DNA of 64,000 nt from Oxalobacteraceae bacterium CAVE-383 (GCA_004134995.1 REGP01000003.1:186001-250000); one strand, 5' to 3'; numbered from the stretch's first letter, positions 17,491 to 26,110 are shown. Notes: a model not told the origin generated them from the sequence alone. Numbers and translations are program-made.

Positions 17491-17506
17491 AGGAGGTGTA
17501 CCGCCT
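17491..17506. promoter_or_regulatory. Operator-like palindrome 3 (AGGAGGTGTACCGCCT)
   Basis: The third copy, with arms AGGaGG and CCgCCT around GGTGTACC, lies 64 bases from site 2 and 116 bases upstream of the chosen MarR start. It is nearest to the MarR gene and would suit autoregulation. Confidence 0.6.
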
Positions 17507-17622
17507 ATTTCGGGTAGCTCGCCTGCCTTGCGCATTCGCGGCGCCTGTTTGCTTCACGCATGGATGCCGCACCTTTTGCATCAGCCTGTTCTCGTTCAAC
17601 TTGGTCCAATTTATTTACGCAT

Positions 17623-18132
17623 ATGGCAATTACCGGAAAAAAAATCAACATCAAGGCGCAACTGCAGGAGGCGCAGGAAAGATCCGTCCTGTTCAGCCGT
17701 CCCGGCTTTCTGATCCGCCGCCTGCACCAGCTGCATTCGGCGTTGTTCCTCGAAGAAACGCGCGAATTCAATGTCACGCCGGTGCAGTACAGCCTGATGA
17801 CCACGCTCGCGGAACTGGGTGAAATGACGCAGAACGCGCTGACATTGGAAATCGGCCTGGAGCGCACCAGTGTTGCCGAAGTCATCCTGCGGCTGCAGGC
17901 CCGCGAACTGCTTGAGCGCAAACAATCCACCGAGGACGCGCGCGTCAGGCTGATCAGTCTCACACGCAAGGGAAAAAACCTGGTGGCCAAGATGCGGCCG
18001 GCGGTGCAGCGTGCGCACGATCGCACCATTTCCCGGCTTCCCAAGGATGAACAGGAACAGTTTCTGCTTCAGATGATCCGGCTGGTGGAGGCCAATAACG
18101 ACATCATGGGCGTGCCCTTCCGGCTGCCGTAA
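17623..18132 (+). CDS. MarR-family transcriptional regulator
   Basis: A 169-residue regulator with a winged helix-turn-helix core: FNVTPVQYSLMTTLAELGEM, then TLEIGLERTSVAEVILRLQARELLERK and the wing DARVRLISLTRKGK. These are the standard MarR pattern. The ATG at 17623 was preferred over upstream in-frame starts because the protein then begins with a short tail before the first helix. It diverges from the catabolic operon, and the shared 373-base region carries three copies of a palindromic operator. It is the likely local regulator, probably released by a pathway substrate or intermediate. Confidence 0.93.
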   Translation: MAITGKKINIKAQLQEAQERSVLFSRPGFLIRRLHQLHSALFLEETREFNVTPVQYSLMTTLAELGEMTQNALTLEIGLERTSVAEVILRLQARELLERKQSTEDARVRLISLTRKGKNLVAKMRPAVQRAHDRTISRLPKDEQEQFLLQMIRLVEANNDIMGVPFRLP

Positions 18133-18156
18133 TCGAAACAATTATTTGGGGATAGC

Positions 18157-18537
18157 ATGGAAAAAACCATTAACGATGCCGCCGTGCTGGCCGATTTCCA
18201 CCCGCATTTCGATGCTTACGAACGCGCGCTGGTCTGCAACGATATCGCGGAGCTGGATCGGCTGTTCTGGAATGCCGGCGAGACCGTGCGCTACGGCGCC
18301 GGCGAGAATCTGTATGGCTATGCGGCGATCAGGGAATTCCGCATGGCGCGTTCGCCGGTCAATCTCGATCGCACCGTTATTCGCAAGGCCGTCACCAGCG
18401 TGGGGGACGATGTTGCGGTTACCCATATCGAATTCACCAGGGCCGGCAGCGACCGCATCGGCCGCCAGTCGCAGACCTGGGTCAAGTTCCACGAGGGCTG
18501 GCGTGTGATTTCCGCACATGTCAGCGTAATGGCTTGA
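18157..18537 (+). CDS. AtzH/HpxZ-like protein (DUF3225, SnoaL/NTF2 fold)
   Basis: A 126-residue protein with the NTF2-like pattern of the AtzH/HpxZ group: FDAYERALVCNDIAELDRLFW, TVRYGAGENLYGYAAIREFR and the closing TWVKFHEGWRVISAHVS. Relatives accompany amidases in cyanuric acid breakdown (AtzH, reported as a decarboxylating amidohydrolase) and in oxalurate breakdown (HpxZ). It lies 24 bases downstream of the MarR gene and is probably cotranscribed with it. With the AtzE-like amidase and the DUF1116 gene of the divergent operon it points to ureido or carboxy-amide intermediates. Exact reaction unknown. Confidence 0.82.
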   Translation: MEKTINDAAVLADFHPHFDAYERALVCNDIAELDRLFWNAGETVRYGAGENLYGYAAIREFRMARSPVNLDRTVIRKAVTSVGDDVAVTHIEFTRAGSDRIGRQSQTWVKFHEGWRVISAHVSVMA

Positions 18538-18568
18538 ATCCGCATCGCGTGCGCGCACGGATAGCTCC

Positions 18569-19498
18569 ATGAAACTGAATCTGCGCCAGATTGAAGTATT
18601 TCGCGCCATCATGTTGAGCGGGTCCATCAGCGGCGCGTCGAAATCGCTCTTCGTTTCACAGCCGGCGATCAGCCGCCAGATTTCCTATACCGAGCAACGG
18701 CTGGGCATGCTGTTGTTTCAGCGCATCAAGGGCCGGCTTTATCCCACGCCCGAAGCGCATCGGCTGTTCGAGGAAGTGGGCGCGCTGTATCAACGTGTTG
18801 AGCATCTCAACGAAGTGGCTGAAAATCTCGCCGAGAACCGCGTCGGCCAGCTACGCCTGTGCAGCAGCGCCAATGTCGGACAGACGCTGATGCCGCTCGC
18901 GGCCGCCATCTTCTGCAAGCGCCATCCGGAGGTCGGCGTCGTTCTTGACACCTTGGCGCCGGCCGACATGCTGCAGGCGCTGCTGTCGCGCCGGGCCGAA
19001 TTCGGCGTCGCCTATATGCCGCGCGGCCATCCCAGCGTTCAGGCGCGTATGTTGTATCGCAATCGCATCGTCGCCGTCGTGCCGGCCTGCCATCGCCTGG
19101 CGTCGCGCCGGGAAATCACGCTCCGCGATCTGATGCATGAGCCGTTTATCGGCTACAGCGGCGATATGCCGATCGGGCAATTGCTTCAGCAGATTTTCGG
19201 CAGCGCAGGCGGGGAGCAATGCCGGCCCGCGCCCTGTATAGAAGTGCAGCAGTCGCACGTCGCCTGCGCCATGGTGCAGGCCGGCGTCGGCGTGGCGCTG
19301 GTCGGCGAGATATCGGTCATGGAACCGGTCTGGTCGAATCTCGTGGCGGTGCCGCTGGCGCCGGTTTTCAATGCGCCCATCAATATCTTCAACATCGAGT
19401 TGGAACCCTTGTCGCGTCTCGCGCAGGAATTCATCGCCATTCTGGAATCAATAAATCCTGGCGCTCGCGGCGGTCATCCCGCCGCCTTGCCCGCATAA
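18569..19498 (+). CDS. LysR-family transcriptional regulator
   Basis: A 309-residue LysR regulator. The N-terminal helix-turn-helix reads LRQIEVFRAIMLSGSISGASKSLFVSQPAISRQI, followed by the linker helix and a two-lobed effector domain (LRLCSSANVGQTLMPLAAAIF onwards). It lies 31 bases after the AtzH-like gene, so three plus-strand genes (MarR, AtzH-like, LysR) may form one transcript. The porin gene behind it and the catabolic operon ahead of it are plausible targets. Effector unknown. Confidence 0.93.
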   Translation: MKLNLRQIEVFRAIMLSGSISGASKSLFVSQPAISRQISYTEQRLGMLLFQRIKGRLYPTPEAHRLFEEVGALYQRVEHLNEVAENLAENRVGQLRLCSSANVGQTLMPLAAAIFCKRHPEVGVVLDTLAPADMLQALLSRRAEFGVAYMPRGHPSVQARMLYRNRIVAVVPACHRLASRREITLRDLMHEPFIGYSGDMPIGQLLQQIFGSAGGEQCRPAPCIEVQQSHVACAMVQAGVGVALVGEISVMEPVWSNLVAVPLAPVFNAPINIFNIELEPLSRLAQEFIAILESINPGARGGHPAALPA

Positions 19499-19716
19499 AT
19501 AATTTCTTCGATTTCCTGTATCCATTGTGGTGCGCATACGTCTGTTCGGGTGCGGTGCGCCATGGCCGCCCATGGCGGGTGATGCACCAAAAATTCTCAT
19601 TAACATGAGGTTATACGCTACCCACAAAATGTCATGCGACAGCGTTGTTCCTCCTCCCTAATATGTAATTTCCAGAAGATCTGTCTTCCCAATCGATACA
19701 TAAAACGGAGTTAAAA

Positions 19717-20790
19717 ATGATACAAAAGACTGTCGCGGCGGCCGCCTTCGGCTTGGCCGCAACATGCGCGTGGGGACAAACCAATGTCGTCATTTACGGT
19801 TCGGTGGACGGTTCGGTCCAGTCCGCCAATACCGGCGCCGGCAGGACCACGCGAGTCGATTCCAGCGCTGTGATGGCGTCGAAAATCGGCTTTCGTGGAA
19901 CTGAAGATCTGGGTGGCGGAATGAAGGCGATATTCCTTCTTGAGAACGGATTTAACGTCGATACCGGCGCCAACGCCGGCAATGGAACACTGTTTAATCG
20001 CGAGTCCTGGGTTGGCATGGCGGGGTCGCTCGGCCAGCTCCAGGCCGGCGTTAATTATTCGCCGTTGTTCCTGTCGTATGTTACTTACTCGCTGGGCGAA
20101 CTGAATACCTTTTCATGGGGCAACGCCACCAACAATTTCTTTTTCGTGCCGTCCTCGCGCTTGTCGAATTCGCTGCGTTATACCTCGCCGGCATTCGGCG
20201 GCCTGACGGTGCGCGGGGCCTATGCGCTCGGCACGGAAGGCGCGGCGCCGAGGACCATGGGCGATACCGCATCGGTCGGCTTCAATTACAAAACCGGCGC
20301 CTTCTCGGCCGATCTCGATTATATGCAACAGAAGTACGCCACCACCACGGTCGTCACCGATGCCACGCCGGTCAATCAGGGGCGCTATTACCTGATGGCC
20401 GCTTCTTACGACTTCGGCTTCATCAAGCCGGCGCTACTGTATCAAATCCATACCGGCAATCCTGATCCGGCCGTATCGAATTCGTTCGCCAATCCCGATA
20501 ATCGCTTTTACGAAATCAGCGCCAAAATCCCCAACATCGGCAACGGCGCGCTCATGCTCAGTTTCGGGCAATACAAACGCGCGTCGGCCAGTAGCGGCAA
20601 TGCGACTTCGTACGGTTTGCGCTATGACTATCATTTATCCAAACGGACCGGGCTGTACGCCGGCGTGGCGGGCATCAGGAACAACAGCGCGGCCAGTTTC
20701 ACCGTTGGCAGCATCGGCACACCCGGCATAGCGACCACGCCGGGACGCAATGTGACGTCGATGATCGTCGGCATGCTGACGACATTTTAA
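19717..20790 (+). CDS. Gram-negative trimeric porin
   Basis: A 357-residue outer-membrane porin of the Burkholderia/Bordetella type. A signal peptide (residues 1-20, ending CAWG-Q) is followed by VVIYGSVDGSV, then SKIGFRGTEDLGGGMKAIF and LFNRESWVGMAGSLGQLQAG, the hallmark strands of this family. It ends with a terminal Phe, as expected for recognition by the barrel assembly machine. AAACGGAG lies seven to eight bases ahead of the ATG. Its position next to the importer and LysR regulator suggests it admits the operon's substrate through the outer membrane; that is inference. Confidence 0.95.
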   Translation: MIQKTVAAAAFGLAATCAWGQTNVVIYGSVDGSVQSANTGAGRTTRVDSSAVMASKIGFRGTEDLGGGMKAIFLLENGFNVDTGANAGNGTLFNRESWVGMAGSLGQLQAGVNYSPLFLSYVTYSLGELNTFSWGNATNNFFFVPSSRLSNSLRYTSPAFGGLTVRGAYALGTEGAAPRTMGDTASVGFNYKTGAFSADLDYMQQKYATTTVVTDATPVNQGRYYLMAASYDFGFIKPALLYQIHTGNPDPAVSNSFANPDNRFYEISAKIPNIGNGALMLSFGQYKRASASSGNATSYGLRYDYHLSKRTGLYAGVAGIRNNSAASFTVGSIGTPGIATTPGRNVTSMIVGMLTTF

Positions 20791-20908
20791 GCCCGGCTGC
20801 GGGTTCCCCCGACGCGAGCAGGCCTTGCGAAACCGGGTCAAGGCGGCCGCTTATTATTTGGTATACAAATATTGAGGTCTTTGGCGCCCGGGCAAGACCG
20901 CCATTTTC

Positions 20909-22036
20909 CTACAAAGCGGCGTCGTCTCCCCACAAGGTCTGCATGTTGACGGGGGTCGTCATTTCCTCGGCGTAATCCTGGATGGCATACATGCTTCGCG
21001 CGGTATTGCGTGAAAGGGGAAACGCCAGCTTGACGCCGTTCGATCCGATCAGGGCATGCACGATCGGCGACTTCCGTACTTCGCCCTGTTCCGTCACGAC
21101 GCATAATTCGCCGTTGATCAGCTTCACGAAGGCGCCGGCCGGATACATGCCCAATACCTGCATGAAAACGGCGGACAGCGATTGATCGATGTTCTGCTTT
21201 TCATCCAGGAAAACGCTGCGCATCGCCACATTGGGCAACAAGGCCTTGCGATAACTGCGAGGGGAGATCGTTGCACAGTAGCGATCGGCAATGGCGATGA
21301 TTTTGGCGCCCAAAGGAATTTTCAGGCCCGTTTTGCCAAGCGGGTAGCCGCTGCCGTCTTCATTTTCGTGATGCGTCAAAACGGTCAACAGCCAGCTGTC
21401 GTTCTTGACGCCGGCCTGTTTCAACAGGCGGATGCCCGTCTGAGGATGCGTTTTAATAATATTTTTATCGTCATCGTTCAGAATGCCGGCCTTGTCCTGC
21501 AGTTGCTCCTGCTGGTGCAGCATGCCGATATTCATGGTCAAGGCAGCCGCCAGGATGATATCGATTTCGGCATCGGGCATTTCCAGGGCGCGGGCAACCA
21601 GCAGGGAAATAATCGCGGTGTCGACGCAATGGCGCACCGGGTAAGCGATCGCGGCGCGGTTCAATATGATGGAGCCCAGCGCCACATGTACGTTGATGTC
21701 GACGGCGCGTTTTATGTCGGCGCCGACTTCCATGATTTTCGATTCGAGTTCGGCTTCATGCAGCAGATTGTAAAGAAGATGTCCCATGCGCTTGTTCGCC
21801 TGGTTGATCAGGCGCAGCGCGGATGGCTTGTCGACTTGCCGGTTGATTGGCGGCGGCGATGTGGAAGAAGCCTTCGATTCCGCGAATAATCCGCGCGCGA
21901 TCAAGGCTTCGATCTGCTGCTCGCTTTCGACGACAAATCCCTTGCGCAGCAGCAGCTTGCTTGAATCATCGTAAACGTCCCATGACAGCGGCGCGCCGAT
22001 CACGAAATCGCTCATGCTGATACGTCTTCTTGTCAT
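20909..22036 (-). CDS. Degenerate HD-GYP domain protein (HD replaced by MN)
   Basis: A 375-residue protein. The N-terminal 90 residues carry a small beta-rich module (IGAPLSWDVYDDSSKLLLRKGFVV). An HD-GYP domain follows, with the first His (RHCVDTAI), THP, HHENEDGSGYP and the IADRYCATISPR segment. At the position of the metal-binding HDIGK motif it reads TMNIGM, so both His and Asp are missing. HD-GYP enzymes hydrolyse cyclic di-GMP, and loss of these ligands makes activity doubtful. The ATG at 22036 has AGGA eight bases upstream. A paralogue at 32799 has the same change. An inverted repeat at 22068-22086 lies just upstream. Confidence 0.88.
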   Translation of the reverse strand: MTRRRISMSDFVIGAPLSWDVYDDSSKLLLRKGFVVESEQQIEALIARGLFAESKASSTSPPPINRQVDKPSALRLINQANKRMGHLLYNLLHEAELESKIMEVGADIKRAVDINVHVALGSIILNRAAIAYPVRHCVDTAIISLLVARALEMPDAEIDIILAAALTMNIGMLHQQEQLQDKAGILNDDDKNIIKTHPQTGIRLLKQAGVKNDSWLLTVLTHHENEDGSGYPLGKTGLKIPLGAKIIAIADRYCATISPRSYRKALLPNVAMRSVFLDEKQNIDQSLSAVFMQVLGMYPAGAFVKLINGELCVVTEQGEVRKSPIVHALIGSNGVKLAFPLSRNTARSMYAIQDYAEEMTTPVNMQTLWGDDAAL

Positions 22037-22333
22037 TATTTTTGTCCTGAAGAGAGTAATCGCAAGTGATCGAAAGTCCTTCGATCGAGAAATGATGCAG
22101 TATCATAAATCATTTGCCGTTCGGCAATGAATTTTTGATGAAACGTACTTACTTTTCAATTCATCCGGCGTTTTTCATTTTGGTGCGCATTCCCTCAATT
22201 GGTGCTTTTTTCTGCCGGTTTTTTTATTCGCCGGTGTATTTCACGCACCGATTGCTGGCATTAATATTGCTCCATTCTGTTTCGCGGGAAGAGCGATTTG
22301 CGGCGACGGTTTCGTTGCAATTGATCTGACTTC
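22037..22333. other. Spacer between divergent HD-GYP and riboswitch units
   Basis: This region contains a 7-bp inverted repeat (GATCGAA at 22068-22074, TTCGATC at 22080-22086) close to the HD-GYP start, a possible operator. The rest is AT-rich and must hold the promoter of the riboswitch transcript, but I cannot assign its hexamers. A 71-codon frame here has no good start signal and is not supported. Confidence 0.45.
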
Positions 22334-22446
22334 AGGCGTACTAGGGTTCCGGTTCCGTCGATGGTAATCGATGGGATGTCTGGTCCGAGAGTATTCCGGC
22401 CTTGCGCAATCGGCGGGGCTCCACGGAGGGATAAAAGCCCGGGAGA
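22334..22446 (+). promoter_or_regulatory. Guanidine-I (ykkC) riboswitch aptamer
   Basis: The three conserved blocks of the ykkC/guanidine-I class appear in order with proper spacing: CTAGGGTTCCG at 22341-22351, CTGGTCCGAGAG at 22380-22391 and ACGGAGGGATAAAAGCCC at 22423-22440, followed by GGGAGA at 22441-22446. They match the Bacillus subtilis ykkC RNA almost base for base in the conserved positions, and the variable stems between them can pair (CGTCGAT with ATCGATG; CCGGCC with GGCGGGG-type pairing). The last GGAGA overlaps a following hairpin, giving a simple expression platform. It should raise expression of the downstream transporter unit when guanidinium binds. Confidence 0.95.
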
Positions 22447-22464
22447 ACTTGCACTACGTTCTCC
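22442..22464 (+). terminator. Hairpin of the riboswitch expression platform
   Basis: GGAGAAC at 22442-22448 pairs perfectly with GTTCTCC at 22458-22464 over a 9-base loop. Its left arm overlaps the conserved 3' end of the guanidine aptamer, so ligand-bound aptamer and hairpin are likely to be mutually exclusive. The following T-tract is only two bases, so attenuation by classic intrinsic termination is uncertain. Confidence 0.55.
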
Positions 22465-22563
22465 TTGCGCGCCCTATCCATTCGAACCGGAGCCTGAAAT
22501 GCCTTTGCCTTTATCCGTATCCGCATCCTTTCCCTTTTTTTCCCGCATCGGCGCGTTGCCACT

Positions 22564-23499
22564 ATGAGCGCCGATATTGCGCGGGAGCCGCGTCTCCATG
22601 AAAGTCCTTTGGCATTCGCCGCCTTGATGGGCAGCGGGGTGGCGTGGGGCCTGATCTGGATTCCATTGAAATTCTTCGCCGGGCTCGGCTTGACCGGGCA
22701 GATGCTTGCGTTGACGGCTTATGCATTGCTCGGCCTTGCGGCGCTGCCCCTGATCTGGCGCGAACGCGCCGCATGGCGCGGCGAGTGGCGTTTGCTGTTG
22801 CTGATCGGGCTGTTTTTCGGCTGGGCCAATATCGCTTTCACCACCGCCTTGATGACAGGTTCGGTGCTGCGCGCCATGCTGCTGTTTTATTTGCTGCCGG
22901 CGTGGGGCGCGCTGGGCGGGACGTTGATCATGCATGAGCGCCTCAACTTGCGCAGGATTCTGGCGGTGGCGTTATCGCTGGGCGGGGTGTTCATCATCAT
23001 GGGCGGCGCCGAGGTGTTCCGGCAGTTGCCGACGATGGCCGATGCGATGGCATTGTCTTCCGGCTTTTGCTACACCGCGGCGGGCGTCGCCAATCGCCAG
23101 GCGCGCCGCATTCCCCTGGCCAGCCGCACGCTGGCGCCGTTTGTCGGCTGCGCTGTGCTGGCGGCAATGGCGGCGCTGCTCTTCTCGGCGCCTGCGTTGC
23201 CGCCCGTGGCCGGCACCACGTGGATCCTGCTATTGCTGTTCGCCGGCGTCTGGCTGCTGGGCGGCACCTTGCTGACCACTTATGGCGTGGCGCGGGTAGA
23301 GGTCAGCCGCGCCGCGATCCTGCAAGTCATGGAGTTGCTGGTCGCGGTGATCTCCGCGATATTGATCGGCGGCGAGAGCATGGGTTTGAAGGAGTGGACC
23401 GGCGCGGCGATGATTATTGCGGCCACTTTATTGGAAGCGGCCAACAGCAACGGACGGGCCGGGGCGGAAGCGGCGAAAACGGCGGGAGAGACGGCATGA
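22564..23499 (+). CDS. EamA/DMT-family transporter under guanidine riboswitch
   Basis: A 311-residue inner-membrane protein with about ten helices in two EamA repeats (GSGVAWGLIWIPLKFF and later ALSSGFCYTAAGVANRQA). It is a drug/metabolite-transporter superfamily member, related by fold to the small SMR guanidinium exporters often found behind this riboswitch class, but double the size. The riboswitch upstream is strong evidence for a role in guanidine or guanidine-derivative export. The ATG at 22564 is the first after the aptamer region. Its stop overlaps the next gene by four bases. Confidence 0.9.
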   Translation: MSADIAREPRLHESPLAFAALMGSGVAWGLIWIPLKFFAGLGLTGQMLALTAYALLGLAALPLIWRERAAWRGEWRLLLLIGLFFGWANIAFTTALMTGSVLRAMLLFYLLPAWGALGGTLIMHERLNLRRILAVALSLGGVFIIMGGAEVFRQLPTMADAMALSSGFCYTAAGVANRQARRIPLASRTLAPFVGCAVLAAMAALLFSAPALPPVAGTTWILLLLFAGVWLLGGTLLTTYGVARVEVSRAAILQVMELLVAVISAILIGGESMGLKEWTGAAMIIAATLLEAANSNGRAGAEAAKTAGETA

Positions 23500-24290
23500 G
23501 CGCAGTGAAGAAACTCTGGCCCTTGCTGACGGCAACCCAGCGTTACGATAAGTCGATTTCCACGCATGGACGCGGCGCCGGCCAGATGATCGATGCGCCT
23601 ATCCTCGCCTATCTGATCGAAACCGCGAACGGGCGCATTTTGTATGACGTCGGCTGCGACTACAACAAGATCAACGATCCCGCTTTGTGCGCGCATTACT
23701 ACAATCCCGAGACCTTTCATTTCGGCGCGCCGGAAATGCATGAAGAGCAGCGCATTCCGCATCATCTGGCGCGGCTGGGTCTGACGCCGGCCGATGTCGA
23801 TGTGATTTTTATCGGGCATCTGCATTTCGATCATGCCGGCGGCCTCGGCGAACTGAAACGCTGCGGCTGCGGCGCCGAAATTCATGTCCAGCACGATGAG
23901 CTGGAGGCCGCCCGCAGCGGCGCCGATGCGGTCTATTTTCCCGACGATTTCACCGCCCATGGGCCATTCGATATTCGTCGCGGCGAATACGCGCTGTGCA
24001 GCGGCGTGAACGCCATCAGCACGCCGGGACACACTGCCGGGCATATGTCGATGCTGGTCGAATTGCCGCATGGCGCGCCGGTGCTGCTGGCAGGGGATGC
24101 GGCCGATCTGCTGGAAAATATCGATGACGAAATTGCGCCGGGCGGCTGCTGGCAGGGACAATACGATACCGCGGTGGACAGCATACGCAAGCTCAAGCGG
24201 CTGGCGCGCGAAGAGGGCGCGCAGCTATGGCCGAATCACGATTTTGCGTTCTACCGCACACTGCAGTCTTTTCCGCATTGGCATGAATGA
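23496..24290 (+). CDS. Metallo-beta-lactamase-fold hydrolase, N-acyl homoserine lactonase-like
   Basis: A 264-residue metallo-hydrolase with the dinuclear metal motif HLHFDHAGG (HxHxDH), later ligands in TPGHTAGHMS and LLAGDAAD, and a final His in PNHDFAFY. Overall layout matches the AttM/AiiA-type lactonase family. The longer open frame is a shadow of the transporter gene; the ATG at 23496 overlaps the transporter stop by four bases, so the two proteins are coupled and both lie behind the guanidine riboswitch. The substrate may therefore be a guanidine-related metabolite and not a quorum signal. That is inference. Confidence 0.88.
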   Translation: MSAVKKLWPLLTATQRYDKSISTHGRGAGQMIDAPILAYLIETANGRILYDVGCDYNKINDPALCAHYYNPETFHFGAPEMHEEQRIPHHLARLGLTPADVDVIFIGHLHFDHAGGLGELKRCGCGAEIHVQHDELEAARSGADAVYFPDDFTAHGPFDIRRGEYALCSGVNAISTPGHTAGHMSMLVELPHGAPVLLAGDAADLLENIDDEIAPGGCWQGQYDTAVDSIRKLKRLAREEGAQLWPNHDFAFYRTLQSFPHWHE

Positions 24291-24293
24291 ATC

Positions 24294-24321
24294 GCCGCCG
24301 GCATGCCGGATTTCCGGCGGC
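24294..24321 (+). terminator. Probable terminator hairpin
   Basis: An 8-bp GC-rich stem (GCCGCCGG at 24294-24301, CCGGCGGC at 24314-24321) begins three bases after the hydrolase stop and is followed by a short interrupted T-run. It lies between two convergent genes. Confidence 0.5.
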
Positions 24322-24410
24322 GCCGACTTTCTATGCGCAGCCGGTCGCGCTGGGAGCGCGCCGGCCCGTAACCCGAACGTCAACGCCGGGCAATGCTTCG
24401 ATGCTTTGCC

Positions 24411-26042
24411 TTAATGCGCCAATCGCGGTGCTTGCGGCGTGACATTGATCGAATTGCGTAGATTCGTCAATTTTTCCAGTTTGAATATGCCCACCACGCG
24501 TGACAGTTTTTCGGCCTGTTCCTGAAGCGATTGGGAGGCAGCCGCGGCTTGTTCGACCAGAGCCGCGTTTTGCTGCGTCACGTCATCCATCTGCGTCACG
24601 GCATTGTTAACCTGGTCGATGCCTTCGCTTTGTTCCTGGCTGGCCAGGGTAATTTCCCCGACGATGTCGGTAACGCGCTTGACGCTGTTGACGACCTCGG
24701 TCATCGTGGCGCCCGCACGTTCCACCAATTTGCGGCCATCGTCGACTTGCGCGACCGAGTCGCTGATCAATACCTTGATTTCCTTGGCGGCGGCGGCGCT
24801 GCGTTGCGCCAGGTTGCGGACCTCGGAGGCGACGACGGCAAAACCGCGGCCCTGTTCGCCGGCGCGCGCGGCCTCTACCGCGGCATTCAAGGCCAGGATG
24901 TTGGTCTGGAACGCGATGCCATCGATCACGCCGATAATCTCGGCAATCTTGCGCGATGAATCATTGATCGAACCCATGGTCCTGATGACTTCTCCCACCA
25001 CGTCGCCGCCTTGTACCGCGATATCCGAAGCCGATGCAGCCAGCTTGTTGGCATGGCGCGCGTTGTCGGCGTTTTTCTTGACGGCAGATGCGAGCTCTTC
25101 CATGGAAGACGCGGTTTCTTCCAGCGAACTGGCTTGCTGCTCGGTACGGGACGACAGATCCAGATTGCCCATCGCAATCTGCCCCGACGCCGTGGCGATC
25201 GTATCGGTGCCGGACCGTACTTGCCCGACGATCTGGGCGAGGGCGTCTCGCATGCTCTTCATCGAGAACAGCAAGCTGGTCTGGTCGTTATGCCGGGTAT
25301 CGATGTCGGTGCTCAAATCGCCGGCGGCGATTTGCGTGGCGACGACGTTTGCATAACCGGGCTCTCCGCCAAGTTGCTTGACGATGCTGCGGGTAATCAG
25401 AAAGGCGGCAATGATGCTTGCCCCCACTGCCAGTACGCCGAAAAACAGCATCAGCGAACGGGCGCTGCGGTATGAATTCTCGGCCGTGGTCACGGAATCC
25501 GTATTCTGTTTATCTTCAAAGGCGATAAAACCATTGATTTGATCCCACCATTTGCGCTGCACCGGACGGAAATCGGATCGCAATATCTTGTATGCATCGT
25601 CGTTTTGTCCAGAGAGGATCAACGTGGCCGCCTGATTGATGAATGCGTTCGAAGCTATCGACGTATCGCTGATATCCTGGAACAAAGCCTTTTCTTCGGC
25701 TGTTGTGTGCGGTGAGGCGGCAAACATCTTTTTCAGCGTCGCTTCCGCCTCGGCGTACTTTTTCGCCTGCACCGCAATGCGTGCCGCTTCACTCTTGACT
25801 TCCTTCATATTGTCGCCAAGAAGGATCATGTTGCGCAAGGCGAGCGCGCGTTCGGTAATTGTCAGATACATCGTGGTAGCCTGGTCGGATTTGACGTTAT
25901 TGACCTTGGTAATTTCTTCCAGGCGATCTTGTTGCTGCGCCATACGAGTGATGCCCAGTATGGTCACAATACCCAGCAATATGGAAACCAAGGCGAAGCC
26001 GATGCCCAGCCGGGTCGAGACCTTCAGTTGCGAAAAATTCAT
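24411..26042 (-). CDS. Methyl-accepting chemotaxis protein, helical-bundle sensor
   Basis: A 543-residue chemoreceptor. Membrane helix 1 is at about residues 12-32. A periplasmic part of about 155 residues is helical (four-helix-bundle type, with NVKSDQATTMYLTITERALALRN). Membrane helix 2 is at about 194-215, then HAMP and a cytoplasmic hairpin with the conserved tip [20 protein letters not shown]. It has no extra C-terminal domain and no xWxxF pentapeptide. AGAGGGG lies ahead of the ATG. Confidence 0.94.
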   Translation of the reverse strand: MNFSQLKVSTRLGIGFALVSILLGIVTILGITRMAQQQDRLEEITKVNNVKSDQATTMYLTITERALALRNMILLGDNMKEVKSEAARIAVQAKKYAEAEATLKKMFAASPHTTAEEKALFQDISDTSIASNAFINQAATLILSGQNDDAYKILRSDFRPVQRKWWDQINGFIAFEDKQNTDSVTTAENSYRSARSLMLFFGVLAVGASIIAAFLITRSIVKQLGGEPGYANVVATQIAAGDLSTDIDTRHNDQTSLLFSMKSMRDALAQIVGQVRSGTDTIATASGQIAMGNLDLSSRTEQQASSLEETASSMEELASAVKKNADNARHANKLAASASDIAVQGGDVVGEVIRTMGSINDSSRKIAEIIGVIDGIAFQTNILALNAAVEAARAGEQGRGFAVVASEVRNLAQRSAAAAKEIKVLISDSVAQVDDGRKLVERAGATMTEVVNSVKRVTDIVGEITLASQEQSEGIDQVNNAVTQMDDVTQQNAALVEQAAAASQSLQEQAEKLSRVVGIFKLEKLTNLRNSINVTPQAPRLAH

Positions 26043-26110
26043 TTTTCCCCCTCTATTTAAATGTCGGTAATAGATTTGAACGGAAAAGACGAAAAATCAC
26101 AAAGAAAAGT

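Noticed and set aside
17427..17506. AGGAGG sequences as ribosome sites for small genes
   Set aside because: No start codon with a continuing frame follows at 5-10 bases; the sequences are parts of the repeated palindrome.
22114..22329. A 71-codon hydrophobic plus-strand frame
   Set aside because: No ribosome site, no family resemblance, and it ends at the riboswitch start in a region that must hold the promoter.
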